From DATJXG01 sp035500455 (GTDB taxonomy: Bacteria > Acidobacteriota > Terriglobia > Terriglobales > Acidobacteriaceae): a stretch of 23,610 nucleotides of DNA. This document shows, one piece after another, positions 15,325 to 23,367 of the stretch. Below the pieces are notes generated by a model. It saw nothing but the letters and a program-made list of their open reading frames with translations, ran no database searches and was not told the DNA's origin. Each line of letters opens with the position of its first letter. The stretch's first letter is position 1. The DNA lies in NCBI GenBank assembly GCA_035500455.1, contig DATJXG010000383.1, forward strand, positions 1 through 23,610, written 5' to 3'. Both the position numbers and the translations under genes were made by a program.

Positions 15325-17754
15325 ATGGGAACGCTCGGACAGAATCTCAAATTCGCCTTCCGGCAACTGCGGCGCAATCCCGGCTTCACCGCAACCGTGA
15401 TCCTTACCCTGGCGCTTTCTATCGGCGCAAACACCGCGATTTTTTCCATCGTGAATGCGCTCATGTTGAAGAGTCTGCCCTATTCGCACCCGGAGCGTAT
15501 GGGCACGATTTACACCCGCGTTACAGGCACCCGGTCTTCGGATGAGCGGCATCATCTGAACGGCGAGCAATGGGAACTGCTGCGCGACGATGTCCCGTCA
15601 CTGATCTCGGCGATCGCAAGTCCCATGGCTTCCGGCGTCAACCTTCAGGCGGGATCCCGCGTGCAGTACGTGCGTGACGGGCGCATCTCGGCCCACTATT
15701 TCGACGTGCTGGCCATTCAACCTGCGCTAGGCCGCAGCTTCTCCGAGGATGAGGACCGTCCCCACGGACCAAAGGCCGCCATCCTGAGCTACAGTTTGTG
15801 GCGAAATACGTTCGCCTCTAATCCCAACATTCTGGGGCAAGCCATTCTGTTGAAGGGCGAGCCGTACACGGTGATCGGGGTGCTTCCCGAGGACGCAATC
15901 ACTCCGCTGAACGCCGACCTCTACACGGTGCTTCAGCCCAGCCGCGGGGGCGAAGGCGGAGGAACGAACTTTGACGTCATCACCCGGCTGCGCGATGGAG
16001 CCACCTGGCAGCAAGCCGATGCCGAGATCGTTCGCGCCTGGTCCCACCGCACCGGGCTCTACGAATTGAGCAACAATCCCGGCGCGCAGGTGACCTACTA
16101 CTCCGTGCCGCTGCAGAAGGGAGAGACGGCGAGGCTGCGTCCCCAGGTTATGGCGCTGATGCTGGCGGCGGGACTCATCCTGCTGATCGCCTGTGCCAAC
16201 CTTGCCGGCCTAACGCTGGTGCGCGTGCTTCGGCGTACCTCTGAGGTTGCGACCCGGATGGCTCTCGGGGCTTCGCGCTGGCAGGTGCAAAAGCAGTTCT
16301 GGGTGGAGAATCTTCTGTTGGCCTGCGTCGGCGGGACAGCCGGCGTAGCCCTCGGGTTCGCCGCTTTGCGCGGGTTGCTGCTGCTTTTGCCCGAGCACTT
16401 TCTGCCTGTTGCCCGCGTGTCCCTCGATGGCCGCGTGCTGACATTCACACTCCTCATTTCGGTCCTTACCAGCGTGCTTTTTGGCATGCTTCCGGCGCTT
16501 GCAACCCGAAAGTTTAATCTGCGCGCCGCCATCGCGAGCCGCGCCGCCGCCGGCGGCGACCGTTTGCGCCTGCGGCAAGCGTTGATTGCGAGCGAGGTCG
16601 CCCTCACCGTAATGTTGCTGGCTGCTTCCGGCCTGCTCATCCGCACTCTCATCCACCTCGAGACTTTGCCGGCGGGATTCAACCCCACTGGGGTGATGAC
16701 CGCGAAGGCATCCCTGGACGACGCGCGCTACCACGACCCGGCAGCGTTCCGGAAGCTGCTCAGCGAAAGCGTCGCGGCCATGCGGCAAATTCCCGGCGTG
16801 CAACATGCCGCCGTCGGCCTGAGCCTGCCCTATGAGCGCGCCCTGAATAGCGGAGTGACCCTCAGCGACGGCCCGGAAGCCGGACAACAAGTGATGACGG
16901 GTGAGTTGTACGTAACCCCCGACTATTTCGGCGCATTGCAGATTCCAATCCTGAGTGGTCGTGCCTTCACCGACGCCGATGGTGCCGATTCGCAGCCCGT
17001 CGCCATCGTGAACCAGACCTTCGCACGCAAATTTTTCCACGGGACCAATGCCGTCGGCCGCTACCTGGACAAGAACACGCGAATTGTGGGGGTGGTGGAA
17101 GATGTGGCGATCGTGCCGGGGCTGGATTCTGTGGCACCGCTTACCGGCGAAGAAAGTATGTACATTCCGGCGGCTCAAATGGATGCGCGCTCGCTCTCGC
17201 TGGTTCACGTCTGGTTCCAGCCAAGCTGGATTGTGCGAACCGCCGGCCCGGTGCAAGGTTTGACCGCGCAGATGCAACACGCGCTGGCCGCCGCCGATCC
17301 GAATTTGCCATTTTCTGGTTTCTACAGCATGAACGATCTTTTGGCGAAGACCCTGGCGACGCAACGTGTGGAAGTGGCGCTGCTGAGCGCCATGGCGGCG
17401 CTGGCTCTGCTGCTGAGTGCGGTCGGAATATTCTCCCTGGTGGCGAATATCGTAGCGCAGAAAACGCGCGAGATCGGCATTCGCATCGCGCTGGGATCGA
17501 CCATTCGCCAAGCCATGGTCCACATCGGGGCGCCGGGCATAAGAGCCTCCGCGCTGGGGCTCGTTCTTGGCTTGATCTTATGCGCGGAAGCGTTGCGCGC
17601 CATGCAGAGTGTGCTCTACGGAGTGGGCGTGTACGATGCGCCCACGATCCTCACGGTCGTCGGAGTGCTGGCATCGGTAACGCTTACTGCTGCGACTGTA
17701 CCAACTCTGCGAATCGCACGCATAGACCCGGCGACCACATTGCGGGATGAATAG
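15325..17754 (+). CDS. ADOP-type MacB/FtsX-like ABC transporter permease without the N-terminal helical domain
   Basis: This 809-aa inner-membrane permease is paralogous to the one at 11920-14574 and transcribed divergently. It starts directly at the FtsX-like amphipathic segment (LKFAFRQLRRNPGFT), with the first membrane helix at about residues 20-48. A MacB_PCD periplasmic domain follows, then FtsX block 1 (MLAAGLILLIACANLAGLTLVRVLRRTSEVATRMALG), then a second periplasmic domain and FtsX block 2 (SAVGIFSLVANIVAQKTREIGIRIALG). It ends RIARIDPATTLRDE. The frame is open to 15094, but the ATG at 15325 has GAAGGAAG upstream, matches the family start and leaves the tandem palindromes non-coding. 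It lacks the ~80-residue soluble N-terminal domain of its neighbour. No ATPase gene is adjacent. The substrate is unknown. Confidence 0.93.
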   Translation: MGTLGQNLKFAFRQLRRNPGFTATVILTLALSIGANTAIFSIVNALMLKSLPYSHPERMGTIYTRVTGTRSSDERHHLNGEQWELLRDDVPSLISAIASPMASGVNLQAGSRVQYVRDGRISAHYFDVLAIQPALGRSFSEDEDRPHGPKAAILSYSLWRNTFASNPNILGQAILLKGEPYTVIGVLPEDAITPLNADLYTVLQPSRGGEGGGTNFDVITRLRDGATWQQADAEIVRAWSHRTGLYELSNNPGAQVTYYSVPLQKGETARLRPQVMALMLAAGLILLIACANLAGLTLVRVLRRTSEVATRMALGASRWQVQKQFWVENLLLACVGGTAGVALGFAALRGLLLLLPEHFLPVARVSLDGRVLTFTLLISVLTSVLFGMLPALATRKFNLRAAIASRAAAGGDRLRLRQALIASEVALTVMLLAASGLLIRTLIHLETLPAGFNPTGVMTAKASLDDARYHDPAAFRKLLSESVAAMRQIPGVQHAAVGLSLPYERALNSGVTLSDGPEAGQQVMTGELYVTPDYFGALQIPILSGRAFTDADGADSQPVAIVNQTFARKFFHGTNAVGRYLDKNTRIVGVVEDVAIVPGLDSVAPLTGEESMYIPAAQMDARSLSLVHVWFQPSWIVRTAGPVQGLTAQMQHALAAADPNLPFSGFYSMNDLLAKTLATQRVEVALLSAMAALALLLSAVGIFSLVANIVAQKTREIGIRIALGSTIRQAMVHIGAPGIRASALGLVLGLILCAEALRAMQSVLYGVGVYDAPTILTVVGVLASVTLTAATVPTLRIARIDPATTLRDE

Positions 17755-17761
17755 AATGTAG

Positions 17762-17783
17762 GCGCGGGCATCCCCGCCCGTGC
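17762..17783 (+). terminator. Hairpin downstream of the second permease
   Basis: GCGCGGGC (17762-17769) can pair with GCCCGTGC (17776-17783) with one G-U pair and a 6-nt loop, 7 bp after the permease stop. No clear T-run follows. It may act as a terminator or belong to a dispersed GC-rich repeat class. The rest of the 17755-17977 gap holds only repeat-like fragments: GGCCTGAAGGGCC at 17807-17819, and a degenerate piece near 17911-17938 that recalls the arm of the inverted repeat at 21523. Confidence 0.4.
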
Positions 17784-17977
17784 GTCGATTCTGTGGCAGC
17801 CGTCTAGGCCTGAAGGGCCGAGAACATTTCTTCCGGCATCGGCTGCGGTCCTTTGTAGATCACGCTCTTTCGGACAATCCTATTGAGACTTGCGAAATAC
17901 AGTGAAATTTCTCATTTCGAGCGTAGCGACGGTCCCACACAGCGCTTTCGGCGGCAGTTCTCCGCGCTCTCTGCGTT

Positions 17978-18553
17978 TTAGGATTTTGCTTTTGTATTCC
18001 TAACCGCCCGAAAGGTCATTTCCTCCGCCGGGCTGCCGGTCCTGCGCTTCCACTCGAAAAACAGCGCCGCATAGTTGAGCGTGAGATAGTCTTCCCGGGC
18101 GATCCCCAGCTTCTTCGCGGTCTGGTCGATCCAGCGGGGTGGCCCCTCGATCTCGCCGAAGTCTCCAATGGGAGTGTGGTCCACCACCACGTCGCCTTTG
18201 CCATCTCCCCACTCGGCGCGGAACTTCTCGTAGCGGAACGAAGGCTCGTATCCTAACGCTCGCAGGATGGCCTCCATTTGCGAGCCGTCAGAGACCTTGG
18301 TTTGGGTTTCCTCCCGAGATTTGTGCCTGGTGTATTTCCCCTTTGCCTTATGCGTGAGCAGCCATTCATTTCCGTATTTGCGCAGGCGAAGCAGTTCTCC
18401 CCGGTGGCGCAAAGTTTGGCCGGGAAGGTCGTAGAGCGTGTTGAATTCATGGGTGCGCGGCGTCAGCAACCGAAACCCAGCCGCCCGCAACCGCCGGCCA
18501 AGCCCGCGGGGATCGCCAACCCGAAACTTGATTTCCACTTCCTTGTGCGCCAT
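17978..18553 (-). CDS. CYTH-domain protein (class IV adenylate cyclase / CyaB-like)
   Basis: This 191-aa protein has the triphosphate-tunnel fold. The defining ExExK signature is at the N-terminus (KEVEIKFRV). Charged strands that line the tunnel follow: RTHEFNTLYDLPGQTLRHRGELLRLRKYG, LLTHKAKGK, a KSREE segment, RYEKFRAEW, VVVDHTPIGDFGEIEG and a C-terminal YAALFFEW helix. Family members bind triphosphorylated substrates with divalent metals and act as adenylate cyclases, thiamine triphosphatases or inorganic triphosphatases; the sequence alone does not decide which. ATG at 18553 is chosen over 18586 because the signature then sits 4 residues in, as in the family. It lies 196 bp upstream of nothing co-directional, so it is probably a single transcript. 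Confidence 0.88.
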   Translation of the reverse strand: MAHKEVEIKFRVGDPRGLGRRLRAAGFRLLTPRTHEFNTLYDLPGQTLRHRGELLRLRKYGNEWLLTHKAKGKYTRHKSREETQTKVSDGSQMEAILRALGYEPSFRYEKFRAEWGDGKGDVVVDHTPIGDFGEIEGPPRWIDQTAKKLGIAREDYLTLNYAALFFEWKRRTGSPAEEMTFRAVRNTKAKS

Positions 18554-18716
18554 GGGCAGCACCACAGAGGCTGAAGCCCCATTCATTCGAGGGCGATTTC
18601 ACGCGGTCCTGAAAGGGCCGCGCTTCCACGGTGATCGACGCGTTCGTAAATTCCGCAGCCCGCTAAAGCCGCACCCGCCCAGATCCGCTGGCGGGCAGTC
18701 TTTCGAGGCCAAAATA

Positions 18717-18741
18717 CCAACGACCAAGGACCAACGACCAA
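18717..18741. repeat. Short direct repeat CCAACGACCAA x2
   Basis: CCAACGACCAA occurs at 18717-18727 and 18731-18741 with a 3-bp spacer, just past the stop codon of the DedA-rhodanese gene. The intergenic region 18554-18749 also carries CCTGAAAGGGCCGC (18608-18621), one copy of a dispersed motif. No gene is seen in it. Confidence 0.6.
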
Positions 18742-18749
18742 ACTCCGCC

Positions 18750-19721
18750 TCACCCAAACGTCGGCAGCTTCACCAGATCATCGCGCGGCACCGGCTCCAG
18801 TGGTTGTCCCGCTTTGCGCCACGCCGCCAGTCCGCCCACGATTACGAAGGCGTTGAGTCCATGCTCCCGCAAGATGTGCGCCACCCGGGCGCTGGTTGCT
18901 TCGCGCGCTCAAGTGCAGTAGAGGTAGATGAGCTTGTCCTTGGGCAAAGCTCTGATTTCTTCGTCCAGCTTATTGGGCTCGATGCGTAGCGATCCCCGGA
19001 TGCGCGATGCCCCCGAATCGTAGTACCCATGGCTGCGCACATCCACCAGCAGAATCTTGTCCTTCTCTTCCGACGCCAGCTTCCGCGCCAATTCCTCCAC
19101 CTGCACCCGCGGAACCACCCGGTAAATCCGTTGCCGGCTGTAGAGCAGCAGCCGGTAACTGACATAACCCAGAAACACCACGGCCAGGGCGATTTCCATC
19201 CCGTGCGTCACCGTGGTAATTCCCCGCACGATCATTTTCAGAAAGTCGCGGAACACGTAACCCAGCGCCAGGTAAGCCGACGCATAGAGCGCGGCTCCCA
19301 CCAGATCGAAGCGCAGGAACTGCAGCGGCGGCATCTTCATGCTGCCCGCCAGCGGCGCCGCCATGGTATTGACTCCCGGAACGAACTTGGCGAACAGCAG
19401 CGTAAGTTTGCCGCGTTTGTAGAACGACTCGGCCGAGCGCAGGATGCAGGTCTCCGGATTGATGGAGAGCCAGCACAACGCGCCCAGCAGTCCCCATCCC
19501 ATATACCCGCCCAGCACGTAGAGCACGATGTCGCCGGCGACCAACGCCAGCAGCGAGCCGGCGAAAAGTCCCGGCGCGCTCATCTTTCCCGCGGCCGCCG
19601 CCGCCCCGGCGCCTACCAGCGCCAACGCCGCCGGCAAGGGGAAGCCCAAGGCTTCCGCCAGCACGATGCCGAACACCAGTCCGTATCCGTGTCGCGCCAT
19701 CATGCCCAGCAGGTCGTTCAT
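18750..19721 (-). CDS. DedA membrane protein fused to rhodanese domain, with in-frame TGA (candidate selenoprotein)
   Basis: Residues 1-200 form a DedA/SNARE-associated integral membrane protein with several hydrophobic helices and the family motif KFVPGVNTMAAPLAG. A C-terminal cytosolic rhodanese domain follows: ILLVDVRSHGYYDSGASRIRGS, then KLIYLYCT. At codon 271 (18909-18911) an in-frame TGA occurs. Without a frame change, 52 more sense codons follow, beginning AREATSARVAHILREHGL and ending with the canonical GGLAAWRKAGQPLE and a TGA stop at 18750. The TGA precedes S-A-R with the same spacing as catalytic Cys in C-x5-S-A-R rhodaneses, so it replaces the persulfide-carrying residue. If read as Sec, the product is 323 aa. 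If read as stop, the domain is dead. The ATG at 19721 has AAGGA 5 nt upstream. Alternatives are a recent nonsense mutation or a base error. Confidence 0.8.
18869..18899 (-). promoter_or_regulatory. Candidate bacterial SECIS hairpin after the in-frame TGA
   Basis: Counting the T of the TGA as 1, nucleotides 20-24 (GCGCC) pair perfectly with 30-34 (GGCGC) around the apical loop CGGGU (25-29). A lower stem GCAA (13-16) pairs with TTGC (40-43) across an internal loop. The loop starts 21 nt after the TGA and has a G in its first two positions, within the geometry published for bacterial SECIS elements and close to that of E. coli fdhF. It lies inside the coding frame, as required for SelB-dependent decoding. 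Confidence 0.5.
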
Positions 19722-19741
19722 GCGAGTCCTTTGCTGAAGCG

Positions 19742-19825
19742 GCTCTGATCAAGCGGGGCGCGGACACTCCTGTTCGCGAACCAGGGGCCCGGTCGCATCC
19801 TCCGCCCGCGGTACTTGATCAGAGC
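19742..19825. repeat. 12-bp inverted repeat upstream of the DedA-rhodanese gene
   Basis: GCTCTGATCAAG (19742-19753) and CTTGATCAGAGC (19814-19825) are perfect inverted copies with 60 bp between them, starting about 20 bp upstream of the DedA-rhodanese ATG. A weak minus-strand TATACT (19847-19842) lies beyond. Paired dyad arms at this spacing could be operator half-sites or the base of a long leader hairpin. Confidence 0.5.
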
Positions 19826-20220
19826 TTCCTCAAGTCTTTTCAGTATAAGGAAACTACGGCGCGCCTGCCGGGGACGGCACACTCGCCGGAGTCCGAACGA
19901 GCCCTGCTGCAATTGACCCGTCCAGCTTTCCAACCTCGCCATGCCCGGCCGCATCTGATGGTTGTCCGCCGGCTGTAGCCTGCGGCAGCGCTCTCAGGAG
20001 GCAGGAATCCAGACGTTTTTATTTGTTTCGTGAGAGATGCCCTCAGGGTTACCGGCAGCCGGCCGGGATGTTTGCGCCCGCCTCGCGCGCATCTGGCGCG
20101 CGTCTGTGTTGATCCCTGAGTTCTTGCGCTGGAAAGTTCTGGCCGCTTCCGCCGGCTTGCACCGCTCCTTTCCGCGCAGCGCCGCATTTTGGCCGACGCT
20201 ACGACAAAGGAGAATTTTTT
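19826..20220. other. Intergenic region between the divergent DedA-rhodanese and OMP genes
   Basis: I see no gene supported by family resemblance; the open frames here are short and compositionally unremarkable. It must hold the promoter of the plus-strand beta-barrel gene, but no clear -35/-10 pair is visible. The 3' end contains the Shine-Dalgarno AAAGGAG, 9 nt before the ATG at 20221. Confidence 0.4.
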
Positions 20221-20814
20221 ATGAAAAAGTGGAGTGTTCTTTCAGCAATCTTCGGCGTATGCCTGGTATTGCCTTCGCTGGCCCAGGCCCAGACGTATGA
20301 CCACGGAGAAATCGGCGTCTTCGCCGACTACTTTCGCCTCGACCGCACCGATCCGCAAATCAATTTCGTGGGCGTGGGAGGGCGCGTTTCTTTCAACGTG
20401 AACCCCTACGTGGCTCTCGAAGCCGAAATGGCCTACGACTTCAAACGCAACTTCACCACCACCTTCTCCAACGGCATCACCACCGAGTTTGTGAACTCGC
20501 GCACCCGCCCGCTGCATGCTCTGTTCGGGCCCAAGATCCAGTTCGGTTCCTCTTCACCGGTCCGCCTGTTCGTTACCGGCAAGGTGGGCTTCGTGAACTT
20601 CAGCACCACCAATGAGAATGCCACCTCCGGCTTCCAGAGCGCGGTGGGCGGCATAACCAGCGGCGACACGCTCTTTGCCGCTTATCCCGGCGCCGGCCTG
20701 GAAGGTTTCATCGGGCCCATTGGAATGCGTCTCGACGTCGGTGACGAAATTTACTTCGATAACGGCGCCCGCAATAACCTGCGCGTTACTTTCGGGCCGC
20801 ATATCCGCTTCTGA
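20221..20814 (+). CDS. Outer-membrane beta-barrel protein, 197 aa
   Basis: The product has a Sec signal peptide (MKKWSVLSAIFGVCLVLPSLAQAQ, cleavage near Ala23). The mature ~174 residues are built of alternating strands ending in aromatic residues (GEIGVFADYFRLD, GVGGRVSFNVNPYVALEAEM, PVRLFVTGKVGFVNF) and finish with NLRVTFGPHIRF. The C-terminal Phe is the typical BamA-recognised outer-membrane signature. Length and pattern fit an eight-stranded OmpW/OmpA-barrel-like protein without a peptidoglycan-binding domain. AAAGGAG sits 9 nt before the ATG. A strong hairpin with a T-run follows the stop, so the gene is probably monocistronic. The ligand or function is unknown. Confidence 0.85.
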   Translation: MKKWSVLSAIFGVCLVLPSLAQAQTYDHGEIGVFADYFRLDRTDPQINFVGVGGRVSFNVNPYVALEAEMAYDFKRNFTTTFSNGITTEFVNSRTRPLHALFGPKIQFGSSSPVRLFVTGKVGFVNFSTTNENATSGFQSAVGGITSGDTLFAAYPGAGLEGFIGPIGMRLDVGDEIYFDNGARNNLRVTFGPHIRF

Positions 20815-20838
20815 GGACGAAGGCCGGCAAAAACTCGC

Positions 20839-20887
20839 GTCCTCCACGCCTCGCTCCAGCCACGGGGACAGGCGCGGAGGACCTTTT
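20839..20887 (+). terminator. Rho-independent-like terminator after the OMP gene
   Basis: GTCCTCCACGCCT (20839-20851) pairs with AGGCGCGGAGGAC (20870-20882) as a 13-bp stem with one mismatch and an 18-nt loop. It is followed by CTTTT (20883-20887), 24 bp after the stop codon. Confidence 0.55.
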
Positions 20888-21055
20888 CATGCCCACGCTG
20901 GCTCTCCGTCCTCGCCTGCGCCGCTTCCTTGAGAATCTCCACATTCATCACGTGGATCACTCTATCCGCATACACGTGCACTGATCGCGATTTTTCCCAA
21001 TTCGCTCAAGTTTCATAAAACGGATTTCCTCATCGCGCGCCCCACGGCCACACGA

Positions 21056-21061
21056 TAAACT
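21056..21061 (+). promoter_or_regulatory. -10 box of the RidA-like gene, probable leaderless start
   Basis: TAAACT ends 6 nt before the ATG at 21068 and no Shine-Dalgarno is present, suggesting transcription starting at or next to the start codon. Confidence 0.35.
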
Positions 21062-21067
21062 GCAGGC

Positions 21068-21457
21068 ATGACCTCCAATTCTCGCCGTTATATCAATCTG
21101 CCCGGCCGCCCGGTTACTTTGCCCTTCAGCGATGCGGTGCTGGCCGGCGATACGCTCTACATCGCCGGACGCATCGGCATCGATCCCGCCACCGGTCTGG
21201 CGCCCATCGACGTCGAGCAGGAACTCCATCTTCTGTTCGAAGGATTTGAAGCGGTGCTCAAGCAGGCCGGCATGACCATGGACGACCTGGTGTGGGTGCA
21301 GATTTTCTCGCCCGACGTTGCCCTGTGGGAGAAATTCAACGAGGCCTACCTCAATCGTTTTTCGAAAGAGTTGCCTGCCCGCGCCTTCGTCGGCTCCGGC
21401 CCGCTGCTGCGCGGCGGCCGCTTCGAGATGATGGGGACCGCGGTGCGCTCTTCCTGA
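21068..21457 (+). CDS. RidA/YjgF/YER057c-family protein
   Basis: This 129-aa protein matches the trimeric RidA family, whose archetype hydrolyses reactive enamine/imine intermediates from PLP enzymes. Visible features are the N-terminal substrate-lid region (PFSDAVLAGDTLYIAGRIGIDPATG), the central helix (LFEGFEAVLKQAGMTMDDLVWVQIF), and the end ELPARAFVGSGPLLRGGRFEMMGTAV. The Arg of PARAFV aligns with the carboxylate-binding Arg of RidA (Arg105 in E. coli). Length agrees with the family. Some family members are not deaminases, so enamine deaminase activity is probable but unproven. The neighbours give no pathway. Confidence 0.92.
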   Translation: MTSNSRRYINLPGRPVTLPFSDAVLAGDTLYIAGRIGIDPATGLAPIDVEQELHLLFEGFEAVLKQAGMTMDDLVWVQIFSPDVALWEKFNEAYLNRFSKELPARAFVGSGPLLRGGRFEMMGTAVRSS

Positions 21458-21522
21458 TAATCCCTTAGTTGGCAGCCTGTGGTGAGAGTCGGAGTGCAGC
21501 GGGCGAGCGGCACTTTTCATGA

Positions 21523-21625
21523 ATTGTCATCCCGAGCGAAGCGAGGGATCTAGGTTCTTGCCCGCACGGCCACGCTTTCGCGTCCGGCACAAACCCAGAT
21601 CCCTCGCTTCGCTCGGGATGACAAT
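21523..21625. repeat. 29-bp perfect inverted repeat (dispersed-type palindrome)
   Basis: The arms at 21523-21551 and 21597-21625 are exact reverse complements around a 45-nt centre. Each contains CATCCCGAGCGAAGCGAGGG. A partial copy of the arm end (CGGGATGACAA) recurs at about 21632-21642. This resembles a palindromic intergenic repeat family seen in many bacterial genomes. The remainder of 21458-21897 shows no gene, only a short tandem GACGAATA near 21660. Confidence 0.85.
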
Positions 21626-21897
21626 GAGAGACGGGATGACAAGGTCTGGTGAATTGAGAGACGAATAGACGAATAGAGGATTCTCACTTTCACCACGGGC
21701 TGTTAGTTTAGCGAAGGACTCGTTCCAGGCGCACAGCTTCGCAGGCTGAGGAAGAGCAGGGACGACCGGCACCGTGGAAGCCGCGCGCTTCAGCACCCCG
21801 ATAGCCTTTTGCTTTAAGCTGTCATATTTGAAATGCGGCCTCCGGGCACGAGCGTGAATTATTGTTGCCCGGTAAGCAAGAGACGGAGGATTCGACA

Positions 21898-23247
21898 ATG
21901 AACCAGGCAGCCATTGAGGAACTGAAGAAACAAGTTCGCGGAGAAGTCCTGCAACCCGCGGACGCCGGCTACGACGAAGCGCGGACCATCTACAACGCGA
22001 TGATCGACCGGCGGCCGGCGGTGATTGTGCGCTGCTCGGGCACAGCGGACGCGGCAGCCTGCGTGCGATTCGCGCGCGCGCACGACCTGCCGCTTTCCAT
22101 TCGCGGCGGCGGCCACAACGTAGCGGGGAATGCCGTCTGCGACGGCGGGCTCATGCTGCACATGGGGAAATTGAGAGGTGTGCGGGTGGACGTGAAAAAC
22201 CGCACCGCCACGGCGCAGCCGGGAGTGACTCTGGGCGACTATGACCGGGCGACAACTTCCCTCGATTTGGTAACTCCCGTGGGCGTGGTCTCGGGAACCG
22301 GCATCGCAGGGCTGACTCTGGGCGGCGGGCTGGGATGGCTGATGGGCAAGTACGGCCTGGCTTGCGACAACCTGATCGGCGCGGAGGTCGTGACCGCCGA
22401 GGGCAAGATCGTGCAGGCGAGCGAAACCGAAAACGCCGACCTGCTGTGGGGACTGCGCGGCGGAGGAGGCAACTTCGGCGTCGTGACCGAGTTCCGTTAT
22501 CGCCTGTATCCGCTCGAACCCACGATCGCTGGCCTGCTGATTTATCCGCTCGAAAAATCTAAGGAGGTTCTGCGCTTTTTCCGCGAGATCACGCCGCAGT
22601 GTCCCGATGAACTGGCGGTTGCCGCCGCGCTCCTGAATACCCCGGACGGCTTACCGGCATGCGGCCTTGTCGTCTGCTACAACGGTGATCCCAAGCAAGG
22701 AGAAAAAGTGCTGGCGCCCATCCGCGCCTTCGGGCCGCCCGTGGCAGATGCGGTGGGGCCAGTTCCGTTCATTCAGCACCAGAGCCTGTTCGACCCTGCT
22801 TATCCCCCGGGGAGGTTCCATTACTGGAAGGCGGGCTTTATGAACGCTCTGCCCGAGGAGGCGATGGAGGTAGCGATTGAACACTTCGCACGCCGGCCTT
22901 CGCCCATGGCGGCGCTGATGTTCGAGCACATGCATGGCGCGGCCAGCCGCGTTCCGGCAGAGGCCACGGCGTTTGCCCACCGCTTCAACCACTACAACTT
23001 CAGCGCCTTTGGGGTTTGGGAAAACGCCAGTGACAATGATGTCAACCGTAAGTGGGTGCAGGATTTCTGGCAGGCGGCGCGGCCCTATCTCTCCGGACGC
23101 GCCTACGTGAACTACCTGAGCCAGGAAGGCGCGGACCGCGTCCGCGAAGCCTATGGGCCCAATTATGAGCGGTTGGCCACGCTCAAGAAGAAATACGATC
23201 CCACGAATTTCTTCCGCTTGAACCAGAACATTCCGCCGGCGAATTAG
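21898..23247 (+). CDS. FAD-linked oxidoreductase, berberine-bridge-enzyme-like
   Basis: This 449-aa flavoprotein belongs to the PCMH/VAO superfamily with a C-terminal BBE domain (NYLSQEG, YERLATLKKKYDPTNFFRLNQNI). His73 in SIRGGGHNVAG and Cys156 in KYGLACDNLIGAEVV are the two residues that bind FAD bicovalently in this family. The FAD pyrophosphate region GVVSGTGIAGLTLGGGLGWL and WGLRGGGGNFGVVTEF are present. Members oxidise alcohols, sugars or secondary metabolites with O2. The substrate here is unknown, and the lack of a signal peptide suggests a cytosolic enzyme. ATG at 21898 is chosen over the in-frame extension to 21862 because GGAGGA lies 7 nt upstream and the family begins near there. 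Confidence 0.94.
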   Translation: MNQAAIEELKKQVRGEVLQPADAGYDEARTIYNAMIDRRPAVIVRCSGTADAAACVRFARAHDLPLSIRGGGHNVAGNAVCDGGLMLHMGKLRGVRVDVKNRTATAQPGVTLGDYDRATTSLDLVTPVGVVSGTGIAGLTLGGGLGWLMGKYGLACDNLIGAEVVTAEGKIVQASETENADLLWGLRGGGGNFGVVTEFRYRLYPLEPTIAGLLIYPLEKSKEVLRFFREITPQCPDELAVAAALLNTPDGLPACGLVVCYNGDPKQGEKVLAPIRAFGPPVADAVGPVPFIQHQSLFDPAYPPGRFHYWKAGFMNALPEEAMEVAIEHFARRPSPMAALMFEHMHGAASRVPAEATAFAHRFNHYNFSAFGVWENASDNDVNRKWVQDFWQAARPYLSGRAYVNYLSQEGADRVREAYGPNYERLATLKKKYDPTNFFRLNQNIPPAN

Positions 23248-23367
23248 CCGTTTGGCGAGGGGGCAAATGGAGAAGCAGCGGATTCGAAAATGAAAAGGGC
23301 CTAAGACGTTTGCTTCACCGTGGGTGGTTGGAAAAAAACTCACGAATGTGTCGATCACTGTGGAAGA

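Noticed and set aside
16210..17523. 437-aa minus-strand open frame
   Set aside because: It is antisense to the second permease and has the same shadow-frame composition.
18909..19721. DedA-rhodanese gene as a simple truncated 270-aa protein
   Set aside because: The sequence after the TGA remains rhodanese in the same frame to a normal end. Plain termination would remove the catalytic residue, so I annotate the whole frame and leave Sec versus mutation open.
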